64,000 nt of DNA. Source: Methylophaga thiooxydans DMS010 (GTDB lineage Bacteria; Pseudomonadota; Gammaproteobacteria; Nitrosococcales; Methylophagaceae). The DNA is taken from contig NZ_GG657895.1 of assembly GCF_000156355.1 (NCBI RefSeq), positions 1 through 64,000 on the forward strand, written 5' to 3'. The notes under the pieces are model-generated. The model was not told where the DNA came from. It saw only the letters and a program-made list of their open reading frames with translations, and did no database searches. Shown here piece by piece: positions 24,386 through 31,766 of this stretch; within the stretch, counting starts at the first letter, position 1, and each line of letters opens with the position of its first letter. A program made the translations under genes and the position numbers.

Positions 24386-24558
24386 TATTCAGTCGTCTCT
24401 ACGCTGATGGTGATGGGTGAATAAGAATGTGACATCCCAACACCAAAGAAATAACCAGCGGCAATGATGTAGCAAAAAATAACCACACTCTTTAACACTT
24501 CTTTGCCGAAGCTCTTTATATCTTGCTGTAACAGCCAGTTCTTTAATTTTCTAATCAT
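24385..24558 (-). CDS. Small membrane protein (57 residues) before terminase
   Basis: A 57-codon frame that begins MIRKLKNWLLQQ and has one membrane helix around residues 24-42 (VVIFCYIIAAGYFFGVG), followed by a short polar tail. Its ATG overlaps the stop of the gp26-like gene (ATGA) and its TAA overlaps the gp27-like start (TAATG), so it is part of the translated chain. It might be a lysis accessory such as a spanin or holin-like peptide, but there is no lipobox or other proof. Confidence 0.65.
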   Translation of the reverse strand: MIRKLKNWLLQQDIKSFGKEVLKSVVIFCYIIAAGYFFGVGMSHSYSPITISVETTE

Positions 24559-24845
24559 GGTCGCGCTCTCCCAATACCATCAATTCGGCTCCGCCCCAGC
24601 GCAACATCGACGCCACGCTGAGTCACCTTGGCAATCAACAATTCACCAACCGTTGTAATCGCCAGCAGACCTTGCTCTTCCAGCCAGCGCAATTCGGTAC
24701 GAACACGATCAGCAGACACATCATGACCAACACTGGCCAAAATCATTTGCAAGATGTTTTCGTTATGCGAGTAGCCAGGGTCTTGCTCCAATGCCTGCAA
24801 TAAGGCAAGACGAATAGATTCTGTGAGTATTTGATTAAAGCTCAC
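24555..24845 (-). CDS. gp26-like winged-helix protein
   Basis: A 96-residue protein: LTESIRLALLQALEQDPGYSHNENILQMIL, then VRTELRWLEEQGLLAITTVGELLIAKVTQRGVDVALG, the arrangement of a winged helix, ending in basic residues. It matches the conserved small gene between gp25 and gp27 of Mu-like phages. Role unknown; DNA binding is likely from the fold. It overlaps gp25 by four bases. Confidence 0.85.
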   Translation of the reverse strand: MSFNQILTESIRLALLQALEQDPGYSHNENILQMILASVGHDVSADRVRTELRWLEEQGLLAITTVGELLIAKVTQRGVDVALGRSRIDGIGRARP

Positions 24846-25177
24846 CGCTTATCTCCTCGTAACAGATAGTCATTGATTAGCGTTAGCTGGGTTGTCATGG
24901 CTTTCAAAGAGCCAGTCATTTCGCTGATGTTTTCACTCATTCCATTCATGCGATTGTAGATATTGCTAAGGTCGGTATGCGTTGGTGCACCATTCATTCG
25001 CTCTTCAACGATATCCATTCGGCTAACTACTTTAACTATCTGCTGGCTCACTTCTTTAATCTCTGTTTTATTCACGCGATGGCGATTGATTAGCCAGGTG
25101 TAAACCCAATTACCTGCAAACAAAAAAGCCAGAAACACATCAAACCAAAACCTGTATGCGGTGTAATCTAATTCCAT
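24842..25177 (-). CDS. DUF2730 membrane protein (Mu gp25 type)
   Basis: A 111-residue protein with a membrane helix at residues 10-29 (FWFDVFLAFLFAGNWVYTWL), followed by a coiled-coil (EVSQQIVKVVSRMDIVEERM, NISEMTGSLKAMTTQLTLI). This is the DUF2730 pattern of Mu gp25. The topology, a membrane anchor plus a long helix, is also that of an inner-membrane spanin, and no other spanin is apparent in the lysis region. This is speculative. Confidence 0.83.
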   Translation of the reverse strand: MELDYTAYRFWFDVFLAFLFAGNWVYTWLINRHRVNKTEIKEVSQQIVKVVSRMDIVEERMNGAPTHTDLSNIYNRMNGMSENISEMTGSLKAMTTQLTLINDYLLRGDKR

Positions 25178-25405
25178 TTATCGCTCCCGCTTAGCCTTAA
25201 TGTTTTGACAGTCCACACAGCGCACCGCGTCTGGTCTTGCTTCCAGTCTTTTATTTGGAATCGGCTCACCACAATCCAAGCAATAGCGAATACCGTTTTC
25301 TTCATCAGGTTGTTCTGTTTCTCTGCTACTTCGAAGCACCGTCTGAATCGCGATATCCCTGTCTTTTTGTTCGCGCTCCTGGGCGCGGTCGAACACGTCC
25401 ACCAT
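25178..25405 (-). CDS. TraR/DksA-type zinc-finger protein
   Basis: A 75-residue protein with an N-terminal helix (DRAQEREQKDRDIAIQTVLRS) and the four-cysteine finger CLDCG...RCVDC in its C-terminal half. It matches the short phage TraR/DksA group, which bind the RNA polymerase secondary channel in the plasmid and host members and mimic DksA with ppGpp. It lies in the lysis/packaging junction between holin and gp25. The coiled-coil tip Asp residues are present as in TraR-like proteins (KDRD). Confidence 0.85.
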   Translation of the reverse strand: MVDVFDRAQEREQKDRDIAIQTVLRSSRETEQPDEENGIRYCLDCGEPIPNKRLEARPDAVRCVDCQNIKAKRER

Positions 25406-25407
25406 GC

Positions 25408-25986
25408 TTATTTACTTTCCTTGTTACGGCTTAAAAGAGTAGATAGATTCTGAAATACGCCCGGAGGTGGCGTTTGTCCGGCTGACACTTGTTTATCATC
25501 AGAACGCTTTTTCACTGAGACACCCAGCACAGCAAGCGCGATTGCCCACATACCAGATAGGTTGACCATGGCATTGATAACAGCAGGAGCGTCATTCGGT
25601 GAAATAACGATCACAATGCCCAAAGCAGACATTTGTACAAACCATGTCACGGCAATGGTGTAACCGAAGAAAGGTCTCCAGCGACGGACGAATGAATCGC
25701 CAGAGGTGTACTCGGTTCGCATGGTGGCGTTGATGGTGGCCAACTGCTTGTTCTCGGCTTCTAGTTCGGCGAGAACGATAACGTTCATTTCTTTTTGCAG
25801 TTTTAGTTGAAGCTCTGGATCATGCTTTATTTTGGCTAAGGCTTCATCAGCGTTACCTGCGCCCGTTACTGCATTGGCTGCTTTAACAACCTTATCAGCG
25901 ACGTTACCAGCCCTATCCCCCATTAAAAGCCGGGTTAGCCCCGGCACGAATTGCGCTAATCCTAAAGCAATGCTAATCGGCTCCAT
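25408..25986 (-). CDS. Holin, 3TM (GTA holin) family
   Basis: A 192-residue protein with an amphipathic N-terminus (LGLAQFVPGLTRLLMGD), a central WRPFFGYTIAVTWFVQMSALGIVIV membrane stretch and a second one at MVNLSGMWAIALAVLGVSV. The RRWRPFFGY motif is typical of the GTA_holin_3TM family. It would open the inner membrane for the endolysin. The start overlaps the endolysin 3' end by 14 bases. Confidence 0.87.
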   Translation of the reverse strand: MEPISIALGLAQFVPGLTRLLMGDRAGNVADKVVKAANAVTGAGNADEALAKIKHDPELQLKLQKEMNVIVLAELEAENKQLATINATMRTEYTSGDSFVRRWRPFFGYTIAVTWFVQMSALGIVIVISPNDAPAVINAMVNLSGMWAIALAVLGVSVKKRSDDKQVSAGQTPPPGVFQNLSTLLSRNKESK

Positions 25987-26527
25987 GAGTCACCTCTGTA
26001 TTGATAAATTGCTGCAACACAAACAGACGGCGCATCCAGCCCATAATGAAGCGTTCTTGTGATGGGTTTTCAACGGCGAGGTCATGATAGAAGTCAGCCC
26101 GATAGGCAAGGCTGAGAGTGAGCTTGTTAGTAAGGTAGTCTTCGTTATTAGCGAAACGTCTGATAGCGCCAAGCGTTTCATCACCGATCACACCATCTAC
26201 TTCCACGCGATAAGCGCATTGAAGGAATTTGATTGCTGTTTTGGGCCGGTGGTTTACTACCGAGTCAAACAAGAAACAACCAATGACTGGTGGCAAATCG
26301 CCACAGCCATAGGCTTGCCAGTAGTCACGGAAATAGAGTGCAATGGCATCATCTAATGTCAGCAGTCTGATATTAAGATGGGGGTATTGACGCTTGCTGA
26401 TGCCGTAGTTGGTTTCGCCACCGGCATCGTTTGGATCATCCACATAGCCGCCTTCAATCTTCAAGACATGATTGACTGCTTTGAGGAAAAGTTCTGGGTA
26501 GGTTTTGTTTGTGTCCATGGGTTGCAT
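25973..26527 (-). CDS. Endolysin, glycoside hydrolase family 108
   Basis: A peptidoglycan-cleaving muramidase, 184 residues from MQPMDTNKTY. The catalytic Glu lies in IEGGYVDDPNDAGGETNYGIS (E25). A C-terminal peptidoglycan-binding segment has CAYRVEVDGVIGDETLGAIRR. There is no signal peptide, so it needs the holin that follows it. The frame is open upstream to 26548, but that part runs into a terminator stem, so the internal ATG is preferred. Confidence 0.92.
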   Translation of the reverse strand: MQPMDTNKTYPELFLKAVNHVLKIEGGYVDDPNDAGGETNYGISKRQYPHLNIRLLTLDDAIALYFRDYWQAYGCGDLPPVIGCFLFDSVVNHRPKTAIKFLQCAYRVEVDGVIGDETLGAIRRFANNEDYLTNKLTLSLAYRADFYHDLAVENPSQERFIMGWMRRLFVLQQFINTEVTHGAD

Positions 26528-26546
26528 GATGCTTTCTGGCACAAAC

Positions 26547-26574
26547 AAAAACGCCCTGAATGAGTTCAGGGCGC
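26547..26574 (-). terminator. Intrinsic terminator upstream of the endolysin
   Basis: Minus strand GCGCCCTGAA, a short loop, TTCAGGGCGT and a T-rich tail. It ends the transcript of the small secreted-protein gene and so separates it from the late genes. The core stem GCCCTGAA/TTCAGGGC is the same as at 17344-17364. Confidence 0.8.
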
Positions 26575-26686
26575 TGGGGTGTTACTACAATTTAGTTAAG
26601 CAGGTTTTAGAAGTCTGGGCAATCTTGAGTTATTTTTTTCAGACTGGCTGGAAGTTATAACCAAGCTGGAAATTTACCTATAAGAT

Positions 26687-27007
26687 TCATTGGACTTGGT
26701 CTTTCAGCTGACACCGTTGAACCCAACCGTTTGACATTGCATCCATATCTACTTTTTCAAAACTCTGCCCGGAACGGGCTGCAAATCTCTCAGCTGCCAT
26801 TCGGTAGCTATTATTTACCCAGTTACTACGCGACTCATACTGCTCATCATTCAATGTACTGGGGCTGCCATAAATGCGATTCGCTGCCAAACTCACCATA
26901 CCCTGAGCAGTGAAAGCATCACACCATGGCTGGAAGAGTGAGTCATCGGCTGCAAAAACTGATGAAGAAAGTAGTAGCGCATAGATACAAAAAGCGAGTT
27001 TTTTCAT
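26687..27007 (-). CDS. Small secreted protein, unknown function
   Basis: A 106-residue protein with a clear signal peptide (MKKLAFCIYALLLSSSVFA, cleavage before ADD). The mature part has two Cys (PWCDAF and VQRCQL) that may form a disulfide in the periplasm. I know no family. AAGGAAC lies six bases before the ATG. The gene stands alone between an inverted repeat (27026-27084) and a terminator, the layout of an accessory gene expressed separately from the lytic programme. Confidence 0.75.
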   Translation of the reverse strand: MKKLAFCIYALLLSSSVFAADDSLFQPWCDAFTAQGMVSLAANRIYGSPSTLNDEQYESRSNWVNNSYRMAAERFAARSGQSFEKVDMDAMSNGWVQRCQLKDQVQ

Positions 27008-27025
27008 TTTTAAGTTCCTTTTATC

Positions 27026-27084
27026 AACAACCGATACAACCGCTACAACTTAGCAGATAGGTTGTTCGCGTTGTAGTGGTTGTT
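27026..27084. repeat. Inverted repeat rich in ACAAC units
   Basis: AACAACCGATACAACCGCTACAAC (arm 27026-27049) is complementary at 18 of 24 positions to 27061-27084, with an 11-base spacer. ACAAC recurs several times. It lies just upstream of the secreted-protein gene and touches the 3' end of the RepA-like gene, so it may be a protein-binding site for an activator or repressor. Confidence 0.5.
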
Positions 27085-27991
27085 AAACCAAACTATAGGT
27101 GTAAGCACCTTTTATTTTCTCAGATTGCCAGTGAATACGGTCAAAGCGATCTAGTCTATCACGGGCGGTTTTATCATCTTTTTTGTGACCGCAGGCGTCC
27201 AGTAGCTTGGTTTTATTCAAACTACCTTGCTCCTTCAGCACGGTTTTTACCTTGTCGATAAACGCTCTTTCTTCATCGTTGAGTGTGACTTCGTCGAGAT
27301 CCAGTTCGGTTAAAAACAGATCTGCCACTTCTATTCTTAGTGCGATATTGGCAATGGCAGCACGTTCTTTTTTAACTTCGAGCAGCCAGCGAATTTCACC
27401 TTCGGGCGAGTCCGCTTTGATAAGACGGTACATATTATCGACGCTGTTACGTAGGTTGTTTGATCCTTGATAGTTGCTGCCGTTCTTGGTGGAGTGATGC
27501 AACACAATAATGGTGGCACCGGCGTCACGTATCTTTTTCAGCTTGTTGCCGATCCGCATGGCTGTCAGGTCATTATTGATATCACCAAAGTCTCTGAGAC
27601 TGTCCAGCATCAGCAGCATGTTTTTAAACGCGTTGCCATAGGCTCTGTTTTCAAGCTCATCCAGCAGTTCGAGTGGCTCACCATTGAACTTACTGCGGTG
27701 CGAGTAGGTTAGATTCGGGCAGGCTTCGATCAGTTTATGTTCGATGCCACGCTCTTTCAGCACACTGATGGGGTTATCGACATCGATGTACAGCACATTC
27801 ATCGCGCCTTGCTCACTACCACTGTTGTGTTCAGTGGCATATTTTGCCAGCCCGAAAAGCAACCAGCTTTTACCCATGCCGCCATCGGCATAGATCATAG
27901 TGATTTGTTTTTTAGGCAAAAAATTAGGGTATAAAAACTCAACACTATCGTTGAAGTCATCAGTTGTGAGTGGATTGATAAAATCGAACAT
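27083..27991 (-). CDS. RepA/DnaB-like RecA-fold ATPase
   Basis: A 302-residue P-loop ATPase. Walker A is ADGGMGKS (35-42), Walker B is LLMLDS (126-131), and the HHSTKNGSNYQGSNNLRNSVD region matches the AAA_25/RepA helicase group (sensor HHxxK and GS-N-x-R). The last 60 residues have a winged-helix look (LLDACGHKKDDKTARDRLDRF). RepA-like helicases act in plasmid replication, and Mu itself relies on MuB and host helicase. It is coupled to the Mor gene at 27991. A role in replication or regulation is inferred. Confidence 0.8.
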   Translation of the reverse strand: MFDFINPLTTDDFNDSVEFLYPNFLPKKQITMIYADGGMGKSWLLFGLAKYATEHNSGSEQGAMNVLYIDVDNPISVLKERGIEHKLIEACPNLTYSHRSKFNGEPLELLDELENRAYGNAFKNMLLMLDSLRDFGDINNDLTAMRIGNKLKKIRDAGATIIVLHHSTKNGSNYQGSNNLRNSVDNMYRLIKADSPEGEIRWLLEVKKERAAIANIALRIEVADLFLTELDLDEVTLNDEERAFIDKVKTVLKEQGSLNKTKLLDACGHKKDDKTARDRLDRFDRIHWQSEKIKGAYTYSLV

Positions 27992-28365
27992 TAAAAGAGA
28001 TCCTGTTGTTTGTCATTTTCAAGTTGACGCTGTTTAGCCTGGCGTTTGTAGACAGCGCGTTCAGTAATTTTTTGTGTCCGGGCGACTTCTGCTTTGGTAA
28101 AGCCTTGATCAAGCAGACGGCTTGTCTCTGCCAGATCCACTTGGTATAGCCTTGCTTGAAGCTTGGGGATGGCGATTTTCTCATTACGGAAGGTATGCAC
28201 GAACTGTTTGTATTGATCTGGACTAAGCACTTGCTTTAGGTCACCTTGCCCCGGCACTCGAATAGTGACACCACCGAACTGTTTCACCAGACGCAACAGT
28301 CCATCAAGACCGATCACATCGGCTATCTCTCTGGCTACAGGTGGTAAATAATCAGGTAAATTCAC
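27991..28365 (-). CDS. mor: Mor-family transcription activator
   Basis: A 124-residue protein. The N-terminal dimer domain has IADVIGLDGLLRLVKQFGGVTIRVPGQG, and the C-terminus has a helix-turn-helix, LLDQGFTKAEVARTQKITERAVYKRQ, as in Mu Mor and C. Mor turns on the middle promoter. No second member (C) is visible in the window, so this protein may also drive late genes. It lies 16 bp downstream of the GemA gene. Confidence 0.92.
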   Translation of the reverse strand: MNLPDYLPPVAREIADVIGLDGLLRLVKQFGGVTIRVPGQGDLKQVLSPDQYKQFVHTFRNEKIAIPKLQARLYQVDLAETSRLLDQGFTKAEVARTQKITERAVYKRQAKQRQLENDKQQDLF

Positions 28366-28381
28366 TGGCTCGGTACCTTGC

Positions 28382-28990
28382 TTATGGCAGCGCTACTTGA
28401 GTGGCACGTTCAAACGCGACTTTGTCATTAAGGTGATCGACGATGGCATTGAGTAGCGGCACATTACGACGCCACTTGCTGGCATTCGCACGGCCTGCTA
28501 CCAGCTTCTCGACATAGCTTTCGCTCAGGTTCATGGCATCCAGTAGGTACTCAACGGTTTGCAGCAGGCTGCGTTTTTTCTGTTCCTGATATAACGCGGC
28601 AATGATCGCTTCAAACTGCTGACGCTTGTGCACCCACTCCAGACGTTCAATACCAGGACGGCCTGTTGTTGCATGGCCTTTACCACCGGTGACGTGCCAG
28701 GCTATGGTTTCAGCGTATTCCCAACTGAGTTGCATATCGGTCAGTAAGGCTTCAATTTTTGCCATATACGGGCTGCGATTGAATGGCTTTCTGCCTGCGC
28801 GTTTAGGTGGTTTAATCGCTTTGGCATCACGTAGCAAATTGACTAAATGTTTCAATTCTTTGTCCGTCATCTTGCTGCACGAACGTTCACCGGTATGGTC
28901 TCCTTGCCATGTGCGACGAGCTTCTTCGTCCTTAAACAAGCGGCTAGCGCCGATATGAACAAGCTGGATTAGCTTTTGTCTTGAACTCAT
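28382..28990 (-). CDS. gemA: GemA-like regulatory protein (Mu gp16, DUF1018)
   Basis: A 202-residue basic protein. The N-terminus ([26 protein letters not shown]) and the core [31 protein letters not shown] are typical of DUF1018/GemA. GemA in Mu alters host gyrase and gene expression, though the mechanism is uncertain. It overlaps the HD-domain gene by four bases. Confidence 0.9.
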   Translation of the reverse strand: MSSRQKLIQLVHIGASRLFKDEEARRTWQGDHTGERSCSKMTDKELKHLVNLLRDAKAIKPPKRAGRKPFNRSPYMAKIEALLTDMQLSWEYAETIAWHVTGGKGHATTGRPGIERLEWVHKRQQFEAIIAALYQEQKKRSLLQTVEYLLDAMNLSESYVEKLVAGRANASKWRRNVPLLNAIVDHLNDKVAFERATQVALP

Positions 28991-29538
28991 AGCTGCCCCA
29001 CGATTTGTAGATAACGGCCAACAAACATTAAAAACGCTGTGCTGGGAGACACTGGTTCAATGGCTTTTTTTAATGGCTCAATATCTTTAATTAACGGCCA
29101 TTCATCATCGTGTGGTGCCATCAAGTCACGCTGCTCTGTGGCTAACAAGACCAAGTCTGCGTGCTTCACTTCTGCAGGCATCTCAGCGTCTAACCCAAAA
29201 CGGCCTAACACGGCTTTTTCAACACGCTTCTCTATTTCACGATAATCGGGCAAGAGGTTTTTCAGTGGTCTGGCCACATCACCAACAAACGCCTCTGCGG
29301 CATCATGCAGCAGTCCGTGCAAAGCCATTTCAGGCGGTACAATTTCAGACACATAAACCGAATGTTGGGCTACGCTGTAGAACTTATTAGTGTGGCCAGC
29401 GAAGCGGCAAATGTTTGATAGGCCATGAGCGGCAACGTAAATGTCGAACTCAGACTCTTCAGGACACATAAAGTTAAAGTATTCACCACTGATAGTGAGT
29501 ATGTCTGGTCGCATCTCGCTTGCTTCTTTCATGTTCAT
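28987..29538 (-). CDS. HD-domain phosphohydrolase (YfbR-like nucleotidase type)
   Basis: A 183-residue protein from [14 protein letters not shown], whose ATG overlaps the preceding stop (TAATG). The metal-binding HD motifs are visible: [31 protein letters not shown] (His-Asp pair) and a late Asp in [16 protein letters not shown]. Such proteins release nucleosides from deoxynucleoside monophosphates. In a phage early operon it may adjust nucleotide pools. Substrate is not readable from sequence. Confidence 0.85.
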   Translation of the reverse strand: MNMKEASEMRPDILTISGEYFNFMCPEESEFDIYVAAHGLSNICRFAGHTNKFYSVAQHSVYVSEIVPPEMALHGLLHDAAEAFVGDVARPLKNLLPDYREIEKRVEKAVLGRFGLDAEMPAEVKHADLVLLATEQRDLMAPHDDEWPLIKDIEPLKKAIEPVSPSTAFLMFVGRYLQIVGQL

Positions 29539-29732
29539 TATTTGGATTCCTCTAACGATCCCCAGCTCCATGCAATGGAGTTATGGCCACAATGTTTACA
29601 GCGGAGGATATGAATGTTTTCCGGTGTAACCTCTTTTGCTGTTTTGTACTTGTGACCAGATATATACCGACCACGACTAAGCGACCGCCAGATGCAACGT
29701 GCAAAACAGATTGGGTTCCTTAATTCATCCAT
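29538..29732 (-). CDS. Small Cys-rich phage protein
   Basis: A 64-residue protein from [13 protein letters not shown], with GGGAG five bases before the ATG. Cysteines occur as CFARC and CKHCGH near the C-terminus and probably bind zinc. It belongs to the early/middle cassette and is coupled to the HD gene. I do not know the family. Confidence 0.65.
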   Translation of the reverse strand: MDELRNPICFARCIWRSLSRGRYISGHKYKTAKEVTPENIHILRCKHCGHNSIAWSWGSLEESK

Positions 29733-29900
29733 ATCATCTCCCGGATTTTTCACTGCCTTAACCCCAACGAAGGGGCTAAGTAATCCGTCTCGTGGATCAG
29801 TCGGCGTTGCCCGGCGGGGAGAAAGGTTATAAAACCCACCGTCTCAGCTGCAGTCTGTTAGTTTTTTGCTGGCACCACCTGTCTGCTGACGCGCCGTTGG
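29733..29900. other. Intergenic gap in the early region
   Basis: No reading frame with an ATG and ribosome site is seen. A hairpin CTTAaCCCC / GGGGcTAAG around AACGAA (29757-29780) and several G+C-rich patches are present. The gap may separate the early from the middle transcripts, where Mu has its middle promoter. No clear -10/-35 pair was found. Confidence 0.35.
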
Positions 29901-30125
29901 TTAAGCGGATTTAGGCTGAATATCGATGACGCGATACTTCAACTGTCGTTGAACCCCATCACGGGGACTGGTGACGGTTGGTCGCTCACCAACTTTTATG
30001 TCTGATACAAACGTGCCACTCCAGATACCAGCCTGAAATGGTCTTGAATCAACAACGACGCCATCTTCATCGATGTCCCACTCCAGAAAGTCCTGGCCCC
30101 TGTCTTCGAATACAATCATTTCCAT
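29901..30125 (-). CDS. Small early phage protein
   Basis: A 74-residue acidic beta-like protein from MEMIVFEDRGQDFLEWDIDEDG, with GAGG before the start and the C-terminus RQLKYRVIDIQPKSA. The frame is open to 30266, but the upstream part overlaps the DUF3164 gene and looks non-coding. Similar small proteins follow DUF3164 in Mu-like phages. Function unknown. Confidence 0.7.
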   Translation of the reverse strand: MEMIVFEDRGQDFLEWDIDEDGVVVDSRPFQAGIWSGTFVSDIKVGERPTVTSPRDGVQRQLKYRVIDIQPKSA

Positions 30126-30133
30126 AGAAGACC

Positions 30134-30751
30134 TCACAGAGCAGCCATATCGAGAGCCAGATTCTGAAACTTGCTCTCGGTGGTCGGGCGGTAATAGAAA
30201 CGCACATAGGCGCTGGAGCCAGTGATTTGCATCGAATCTTTCAGCGCCTCCATGGCTTGCTTCCATTTGTGATCGTCAATCTCCAGCCGCAGCAGTCCGA
30301 GGATTCGGGCAGCACTAAGCTGGCCTTCAGTGTTGGTTTTGAAGGCGTGATCGACCAGGGCTTTGATATTGTCGTTGCTGCCTTCTGACCATTCTTGAAT
30401 GCATTCATCAATCAGGGATTTAGCTGCTTCAGCACGCTCATCGAAGTGCAACAGCTCGGCCATTTGAATGCGAATCTGGCGTTTACCGTCATAGCTGGTG
30501 AGGCTGATATTGCCTTTTTTGCCACCGAGCTTGGCATCGTATTTTTCTGCAACAAGCTCGACGAAGGCATAAACGTCATTCATCGCCTGAGCTTTGAAGG
30601 CGACCATCTGCTCTCGCAGCAACTCGGCCTTACCAAACAGTTCTTCGATAAGATCATCACGATCCAGATCGATTTGTTTGATTTTGCTAATGGGTACAAG
30701 GTGACCTTGTGCGTTCACCTTGTGTTGCTCTGTATTGATAGCTGTATTCAT
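30134..30751 (-). CDS. DUF3164 early protein
   Basis: A 205-residue protein with the DUF3164 marks: YDAKLGGKKGNISLTSYDGKRQIRI in overlapping pieces, FDERAEAAKSLIDECIQEWSEG, and GLLRLEIDDHKWKQAMEALKDS. It is the largest gene of the Mu-like early cassette after MuB. Function unknown. In many Mu relatives a Gam nuclease inhibitor lies nearby; I see none here. Confidence 0.9.
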   Translation of the reverse strand: MNTAINTEQHKVNAQGHLVPISKIKQIDLDRDDLIEELFGKAELLREQMVAFKAQAMNDVYAFVELVAEKYDAKLGGKKGNISLTSYDGKRQIRIQMAELLHFDERAEAAKSLIDECIQEWSEGSNDNIKALVDHAFKTNTEGQLSAARILGLLRLEIDDHKWKQAMEALKDSMQITGSSAYVRFYYRPTTESKFQNLALDMAAL

Positions 30752-30764
30752 GGGTTACTCCTGT

Positions 30765-31034
30765 TTAAGCCACAACTTTCCACTGCACCTGGCAGCCGCT
30801 GACTTCTGTGGCGTAGGTTTCGAGACGACGTAGGCCGGTTTTAATGCGGGTTTTTGTGCCGCCCTTAAGTCCACCTGGACTGTCGTTGTAGCCGACGATG
30901 GTGATGGTCGGCTTTCTGGCTTCACCGATGTTGATATCGGTAATGGTGAGGCCACGTCGTGCTAGTTCTGCTAAGCAGTGGCGAACGTCTTCTACTTTTT
31001 TGCTGATGATGTCGTTACCCAAATTCTTGTTCAT
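30765..31034 (-). CDS. Small early phage protein, unknown
   Basis: An 89-residue basic protein: VEDVRHCLAELARRGLTITDINIGEARKPTITI, then GLKGGTKTRIKTGLRRLETYATEVSGCQVQW. The alternation of helix and strand suggests a compact alpha/beta domain. It lies 13 bp before DUF3164 and two bases after the regulator gene, in an unbroken operon. No function known. Confidence 0.7.
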   Translation of the reverse strand: MNKNLGNDIISKKVEDVRHCLAELARRGLTITDINIGEARKPTITIVGYNDSPGGLKGGTKTRIKTGLRRLETYATEVSGCQVQWKVVA

Positions 31035-31036
31035 GA

Positions 31037-31369
31037 TTAGGCTCCAATTTTGCTGTGTTCACAGCCGCCACGGCAGGCTCTATAAAGTTGAATGCGTGTC
31101 GGGTTTGTTGCTGCATACGGGCGGCTTTGGTATTCAATGCATTGGTCGCTGGGGATAGCACCAACCACCGGGCATTGCACACTGCCGGACATAAACTTGC
31201 CTTCAATGAGTGCTTGCAGTCGGTCAGTTCTGCCGGGGTATTTACTCTTGATGACCTGGTTAATCACGGTTGGTGAAGGAAAGCCATCATTCTGTCTGAG
31301 AACAGCGGCCACCTTGGCTTGTGATGTTTTCTCACATTCGGTTTTGAGTACTTGTTTCCAGTCGCTCAT
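31037..31369 (-). CDS. Early phage regulator-like protein with HTH and Cys motifs
   Basis: A 110-residue protein. Residues 12-45 ([34 protein letters not shown]) resemble a Cro/LacI-type helix-turn-helix. The C-terminal half has [41 protein letters not shown], a pattern I associate with early proteins of transposable phages. Four Cys may bind metal. Its start overlaps the csrA stop (ATGA). It is probably DNA-binding. Confidence 0.75.
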   Translation of the reverse strand: MSDWKQVLKTECEKTSQAKVAAVLRQNDGFPSPTVINQVIKSKYPGRTDRLQALIEGKFMSGSVQCPVVGAIPSDQCIEYQSRPYAATNPTRIQLYRACRGGCEHSKIGA

Positions 31370-31545
31370 TTGTTGTCATCCTTTTCTTTCTGAATGCGGT
31401 TATAAATTTCTTCACGATGAACAGAGACATCTTTTGGGGCTTCAACCCCGATCCGGACTTGATTACCTTTGGTACCAAGCACATTCACGACAACGTCATC
31501 ACCGATAATCAGGGCTTCGCCCACACGTCTTGTTAAAATCAGCAT
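31366..31545 (-). CDS. csrA: CsrA/RsmA-family RNA-binding regulator encoded by the prophage
   Basis: A 59-residue protein, [20 protein letters not shown]..., almost the same as enterobacterial CsrA through residue 52. Both RNA-contacting ends are intact: the LTRRVGE strand and the [18 protein letters not shown] segment with the key Arg 44. CsrA dimers bind GGA motifs near ribosome sites and repress or stabilise mRNAs. The gene is tiled into the early operon (TAATG overlap upstream, ATGA downstream), with GGAAGGTGAG before the start. It may retune host metabolism or phage mRNAs during infection; targets are unknown. Confidence 0.9.
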   Translation of the reverse strand: MLILTRRVGEALIIGDDVVVNVLGTKGNQVRIGVEAPKDVSVHREEIYNRIQKEKDDNK

Positions 31546-31766
31546 TACTCACCTTCCTTTAATGAAATGGGTAACTTGCCAAGCAGTGACAAACTAATCT
31601 TCACGCCTAAATGAACGCCTTTGAGCACCTCCGGATCGGTTATTTCAATCTCTTCACCGATTTTGATAGAGGCACCTTTTTGATCCACTATCAGCTGCAA
31701 TTCATCAACTCGTTTCTGGTGCCATGCCATTAATTGTTGAATTACGTCTACTGTCGCTTCATCCAT
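31545..31766 (-). CDS. Small early phage protein, unknown
   Basis: A 73-residue protein: [26 protein letters not shown], a helical N-terminus, then [27 protein letters not shown]. It shares bases with the genes on both sides (31545 and 31766). I recognise no domain. It is probably coupled to csrA expression. Confidence 0.65.
   Translation of the reverse strand: MDEATVDVIQQLMAWHQKRVDELQLIVDQKGASIKIGEEIEITDPEVLKGVHLGVKISLSLLGKLPISLKEGE

Noticed and set aside
27991-28365. Reading the Mor-type protein as the late activator C
   Set aside because: It sits upstream of the lysis genes next to GemA, as Mor does; a role in late activation is possible but not shown.
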